A stretch of 9,756 nt of DNA, from assembly GCA_003978675.1 (NCBI GenBank), contig QNYP01000134.1, positions 1 to 9,756 of the forward strand, written 5' to 3'. The notes under the pieces were generated by a model. The model was not told the DNA's origin. It saw only the letters and a program-made list of their open reading frames with translations, and made no database searches. The translations under genes and the position numbers were made by a program. The number at the start of each line of letters is the position of its first letter. Position 1 is the stretch's first letter. The DNA comes from Hydrogenothermus sp. (GTDB lineage: Bacteria > Aquificota > Aquificia > Aquificales > Hydrogenothermaceae). This document shows positions 6,964-9,756 of the stretch, piece after piece.

Positions 6964-8025
6964 TTATACTCCCCTGTATTTTAAAAACTTTTGTATGTTT
7001 TCTTTATTAATTTCACTTATTAAACCTTTTTCGGTTATTATAGCAGTAATATTTTCTGCTGGAGTAATATCAAAGCTATAATTCAATGCCTTTGTGTTTT
7101 TAGGAGCTATCTGGCAACCTCCGCAAGTTTTTACTTCATCTTCGCTTCTTTGTTCTATTGGAATATCTGCTCCAGTTTCTGTTTCTAAATCAAAAGTTGA
7201 AGTTGGAGCTGCTACATAAAAAGGTATGTTGTGAGTTTTTGCTAAAACTGACAATGTATAGGTTCCTATTTTGTTTGCTACATCTCCATTTGCAGTAATT
7301 CTATCTGCTCCAACAATGATTACATCAATCATTCCTTTTGATATTAAAAACCCTGCACTATTATCTGTAATTAAGTAGTGAGGTATCCCTTCTTTTTCCA
7401 GTTCCCATGCAGTTAATCTTGCTCCTTGCAAATATGGACGGGTTTCATCAACAAAAACAGTTATATCTTTTCCATCTTCAAAAGCACTTCGAATAACCCC
7501 AAGAGCTGTTCCCCAACCAGACGTAGCTAAAGCTCCTGTATTACAGTGGGTTAACACATTAGCTTTTTCAGGAATTAAAACCTGTCCATATCCACCTATT
7601 GATTTATTTGCATGGTAATCTTCTAAATCTATTCTATTTGCTTCTTTAAATAGAGCTTTTATTAATTCTTCTTCAGTTTTTTGAGTTTTCCATTTTTCAA
7701 ATTTTTTCCATATTCTATCTAAAGCCCAAAACAGGTTAACAGCAGTTGGTCTTGTATTTTTCAGTGTTTCTAAAATATTTTTAGCTTCTTCTAAAGGTTT
7801 TCCTTCATCTATTAAATTTTTTACCCCAATAGCAAAACCGTAAGCTCCAACAATACCAATCAAAGGAGCTCCTCTTATAACCATATCTCTTATAGCTTTT
7901 GCAACATCTTCATAAGTAGATAGCTCTATCCATTCTTCCTCTTTGGGAAGTTTTAGTTGATTTAATACATATAGCTTTTGATTTTTTAGCTCTATTGGTC
8001 TTATGTCTTTTAATCTTCTTGCCAC
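6964..8025 (-). CDS. mtnA: S-methyl-5-thioribose-1-phosphate isomerase MtnA
   Basis: MtnA converts methylthioribose 1-phosphate to methylthioribulose 1-phosphate in methionine salvage; related enzymes act on 5-deoxyribose 1-phosphate. The 353-residue product carries RGAPLIG at 51-57, RPTAVNLFWALDR at 92-104, the catalytic cysteine C161 in HCNTGALATSG and the catalytic aspartate D241 in VGADRITANGD. These match the Cys/Asp pair of the B. subtilis enzyme. The combination distinguishes it from eIF2B-type regulatory subunits, which lack these residues. The start is GTG, five bases after AAGGTG, which itself overlaps the end of the preceding 35-residue gene. No other salvage gene (mtnP, mtnK, mtnB) is visible. 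Confidence 0.95.
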   Translation of the reverse strand: MARRLKDIRPIELKNQKLYVLNQLKLPKEEEWIELSTYEDVAKAIRDMVIRGAPLIGIVGAYGFAIGVKNLIDEGKPLEEAKNILETLKNTRPTAVNLFWALDRIWKKFEKWKTQKTEEELIKALFKEANRIDLEDYHANKSIGGYGQVLIPEKANVLTHCNTGALATSGWGTALGVIRSAFEDGKDITVFVDETRPYLQGARLTAWELEKEGIPHYLITDNSAGFLISKGMIDVIIVGADRITANGDVANKIGTYTLSVLAKTHNIPFYVAAPTSTFDLETETGADIPIEQRSEDEVKTCGGCQIAPKNTKALNYSFDITPAENITAIITEKGLISEINKENIQKFLKYRGV

Positions 8026-8029
8026 TTTT

Positions 8030-8137
8030 TCACCTTTTTAATATTTTTTTGTTAATGAATAATGTAATTCCTGTTATAAAAAATATTGATATAATTAACA
8101 AAGTAAAAAGCCATAAATAATATTCAGTTGGCGTCAT
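8030..8137 (-). CDS. Small single-helix membrane protein, 35 residues
   Basis: I found this frame in the gap between mtnA and the 65-residue gene. It begins ATG ACG CCA and ends TGA four bases before the mtnA GTG. The product starts MTPTEYYLW, has one hydrophobic helix (about residues 8-29) and ends NKKILKR, so by the positive-inside rule its C-terminus should be cytoplasmic. A perfect GGAGGT lies 7 bases before the ATG, inside the coding sequence of the preceding gene, which it overlaps by 14 bases. Without it there would be an unexplained gap of about 100 bases in an otherwise gap-free operon. I recognise no family. It may act with the 65-residue membrane protein. Confidence 0.78.
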   Translation of the reverse strand: MTPTEYYLWLFTLLIISIFFITGITLFINKKILKR

Positions 8138-8321
8138 CTTTTCTACCTCCAAATTCAATTAAAAATATACCTGTTAAAGTTATAATAACGTAAGCAAAAA
8201 TAGCTATTACAATATCATTAAAATTATATGAATGATTTATAAATGGTTGAATTACTGCAAAAACAATAATAGCTACACCTATATTTAAAAGTTGTTTTCC
8301 AAACTCCTCAAAGGATTTCAC
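8124..8321 (-). CDS. Small two-helix membrane protein, unknown function
   Basis: The 65-residue product starts MKSFEEFGKQLLN. It has two hydrophobic helices (about residues 11-28 and 36-57) separated by a short polar loop (NHSYNFND) and a charged tail GGRKDDAN, so both termini are probably cytoplasmic. The start is GTG, five bases after GGAGAG, and overlaps the rimO stop as GTGA. It overlaps the next small gene by 14 bases. I do not recognise a characterised family; the LLNIGVAIIVF-type first helix resembles many small conserved hypothetical membrane proteins. Coupling on both sides supports real translation. Confidence 0.8.
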   Translation of the reverse strand: MKSFEEFGKQLLNIGVAIIVFAVIQPFINHSYNFNDIVIAIFAYVIITLTGIFLIEFGGRKDDAN

Positions 8322-9613
8322 AGAATCTCTCCAACTGTATCCACAATATCAATTACATCTTTAATTTTTACTTTTATAAAATCTCCTGCTTTTATAGGTT
8401 CTGTTGTCTCTATGTATGTAATCCCATCTATCTCATAAGCACTTCTGTAAGTCCTACCAACAGGTAAAGTCTCCCATTCTTCAGAATATCCATCAACTAA
8501 AACTTCTAGCTCTTTACCTATTAGCTGTTTGTTTTTTTCTTCTGTTATCTTTTCCTGTATTTTAGTTATTTCATTTTTTCTTCTTATCTTTTCTTCCTTT
8601 GGCACTATATCTTCCCATTTATCAAAAGCAATAGTTCCTTCTTCATGGGAATACTCAAAAACACCAAGCCAATCAAATTTCGCATTTTGTATAAAATCTA
8701 CAAGTTCGTTAAATTCTTTTTCTGTTTCAGCAGGATAACCAACAATAACAGAAGTTCTAATAGCCATATCTGGAACATATTTTTCTTTCCATTCTAGAAT
8801 TTGCTCAATTTTCTTCCTTCTGTACCCTCTCATCATATCTTTTAAAATTTTGTCATTTACATGTTGAATAGGCATTTCTATATAATTTACAATCTTCTCT
8901 CTATTTGCTATTTGTTTTATAAAATCCTCATTAACAGTTGTTGGATAAAGATAATATAACCTTATCCATTTTATACCTTCTATTTTTTCAAGCTGGTCAA
9001 TTAATCTCCATAAAGAAGGCTTACCATATATATCTATTCCGTAAGAACTTGTATCTTGCGAGACTATGTTTAACTCTTTAACCCCTTGTTCTGCTAAAAT
9101 TTTAGCTTCTTCTACTAAGGCTTCTATTGGTTTACTTCTGTGTTTTCCTCTAATATTTGGTATAGCACAAAAAGAACAAGTATGGTCACAACCTTCAGAA
9201 ATTTTTAAATATGCAGTATGTTTTGGAGTTGTTAAAACCCTAAATGTATCACCAGTGTCATTAACAGTTTTTAAACCAACTTTTTCTGGAATTTTTGGTT
9301 CCTGTTTTAAATCTATAAAATAGTCAACTTCTGGAATTTCTTTTTCTAGTTCATTTTTATATCTTTCTACGAGACAACCAGTAACAACTATCTTTTTATT
9401 TTTATATTCTTCCTTAAGATTTACTGCTTCTAAAATTGTATTTATTGATTCTTCTTTAGCTGGTTCGATAAATCCACATGTATTTATCAGAATTATATCT
9501 GCCTCTTCTGGATTAGAAACAAACTTTGCATTACAAGCATTTAATTTTCCAAGTATATATTCAGTGTCAACTAAATTTTTCGGACAACCTAAGCTAATTA
9601 CACTAAATTTCAA
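8318..9613 (-). CDS. rimO: Ribosomal protein S12 methylthiotransferase RimO
   Basis: RimO is a radical-SAM enzyme with two iron-sulfur clusters that adds a methylthio group to a conserved aspartate of ribosomal protein S12. The 431-residue product has the methylthiotransferase N-domain with cluster ligands C10 (in SLGCPKNLVDTE, the RimO-specific opening), C46 and C80. The radical-SAM triad C142, C146 and C149 follows in GCDHTCSFC, then the SAM-binding barrel and a C-terminal TRAM domain (about 365-431). The opening motif separates it from the tRNA enzyme MiaB. It starts at TTG six bases after AGGT. It is the first visible gene of the minus-strand block; its promoter is lost because the sequence beyond 9638 is an inverted copy. 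Codons 1-39 are duplicated in part or whole in that terminal arm. Confidence 0.95.
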   Translation of the reverse strand: MKFSVISLGCPKNLVDTEYILGKLNACNAKFVSNPEEADIILINTCGFIEPAKEESINTILEAVNLKEEYKNKKIVVTGCLVERYKNELEKEIPEVDYFIDLKQEPKIPEKVGLKTVNDTGDTFRVLTTPKHTAYLKISEGCDHTCSFCAIPNIRGKHRSKPIEALVEEAKILAEQGVKELNIVSQDTSSYGIDIYGKPSLWRLIDQLEKIEGIKWIRLYYLYPTTVNEDFIKQIANREKIVNYIEMPIQHVNDKILKDMMRGYRRKKIEQILEWKEKYVPDMAIRTSVIVGYPAETEKEFNELVDFIQNAKFDWLGVFEYSHEEGTIAFDKWEDIVPKEEKIRRKNEITKIQEKITEEKNKQLIGKELEVLVDGYSEEWETLPVGRTYRSAYEIDGITYIETTEPIKAGDFIKVKIKDVIDIVDTVGEIL

Positions 9614-9619
9614 GTTATT

Positions 9620-9627
9620 ACCTGCCT
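9620..9627 (-). promoter_or_regulatory. Ribosome binding site for the rimO TTG start
   Basis: AGGCAGGT on the minus strand, six bases before TTG at 9611-9613. The TTG places the RimO opening MKFSVISLGCPKN at the N-terminus, as expected for the family, so the start is well supported despite the rare codon. It lies in the loop between the two inverted arms and is therefore genuine, single-copy sequence. Confidence 0.7.
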
Positions 9628-9638
9628 ATAGTCATTTT

Positions 9639-9756
9639 ATAACTTGAAATTTAGTGTAATTAGCTTAGGTTGTCCGAAAAATTTAGTTGACACTGAATAT
9701 ATACTTGGAAAATTAAATGCTTGTAATGCAAAGTTTGTTTCTAATCCAGAAGAGGC
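9639..9756. repeat. Right terminal inverted copy of 9501-9618 (probable fold-back chimera)
   Basis: These 118 bases are the exact reverse complement of 9501-9618, separated by a 20-base loop (9619-9638). They hold, on the plus strand from TTG at 9644, a truncated copy of the first 37 codons of rimO, running off the window end with no ribosome binding site. As at the left end, perfect identity to adjacent coding sequence at a window terminus indicates an amplification or assembly chimera. A reader should not count this as a second rimO gene. Confidence 0.95.

Noticed and set aside
8529..9323. Two plus-strand open frames opposite rimO
   Set aside because: They are antisense to the radical-SAM and TRAM regions of rimO, with no ribosome site or recognisable domain.
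1..9756. Terminal inverted repeats as the ends of a transposon, virus or linear plasmid
   Set aside because: Each end folds back on its own neighbouring coding sequence; the left and right arms do not match each other. There is no transposase, telomere-resolvase or replication gene, and all genes are ordinary chromosomal ones.
9619..9756. Hairpin over the rimO start as a riboswitch or attenuator
   Set aside because: A perfect 118-base-pair match to coding sequence is far beyond any known regulatory stem, and a second such structure at the other end of the window favours an artefact.
9644..9756. A second, divergent rimO-like gene running off the right end
   Set aside because: It is identical base for base to the start of the rimO next to it and lacks a ribosome binding site; it is the chimeric arm.

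Overview
The window looks like one complete assembled contig from an AT-rich (roughly 30% GC by eye) thermophile-like bacterium. Low GC, Lys/Glu/Ile-rich proteins, strong GGAGG-type ribosome binding sites, frequent TTG/GTG starts and very tight gene packing would fit the Aquificota, for example a Sulfurihydrogenibium-like member of the Hydrogenothermaceae. That placement is an impression from protein character, not a database result.

Layout. Two convergent gene blocks fill the window. The plus-strand block (146-3874) encodes a Bax inhibitor-1/YccA-family membrane protein, MobA, an SPFH/prohibitin (HflK/HflC-like) protein, a previously uncalled 47-residue lipoprotein and an APC-superfamily amino acid permease. 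The minus-strand block reads from 9613 down to 3885: rimO, a 65-residue two-helix membrane protein, an uncalled 35-residue single-helix membrane protein, mtnA, yvcK, nadB and infC. Within each block, genes overlap or lie no more than 13 bases apart, so each is probably one transcript. A bidirectional hairpin terminator at 3869-3900 covers both converging stop codons. No stretch over 300 bases lacks a gene, and I see no tRNA, rRNA, CRISPR array or insertion sequence.

How the genes work together. The plus block combines two protein types whose E. coli relatives (YccA and HflKC) both contact the FtsH protease, which suggests membrane protein quality control; the lipoprotein and permease are translationally coupled behind them. 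The minus block mixes translation (RimO modifies ribosomal protein S12; infC encodes IF-3) with metabolism (MtnA in thio/deoxyribose salvage, YvcK in carbon and cell-wall control, NadB in NAD synthesis). infC has no ATG, GTG or TTG start that gives a full-length protein. It has an ATT codon behind a perfect GGAGGT, the rare start known from E. coli infC autoregulation, and this extends IF-3 to 173 residues.

The most important structural point is that both ends of the window are inverted copies of nearby coding sequence. Bases 1-122 are the exact reverse complement of 470-591, and 9639-9756 are the exact reverse complement of 9501-9618. Such fold-back ends are typical of chimeras from multiple displacement amplification (single-cell genomes) or of assembly error, and should not be read as genome sequence. 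The true contig is about 123-9638. I found no convincing new defence or mobile system; the novelty lies in the small uncalled genes, the ATT start and the fold-back ends.
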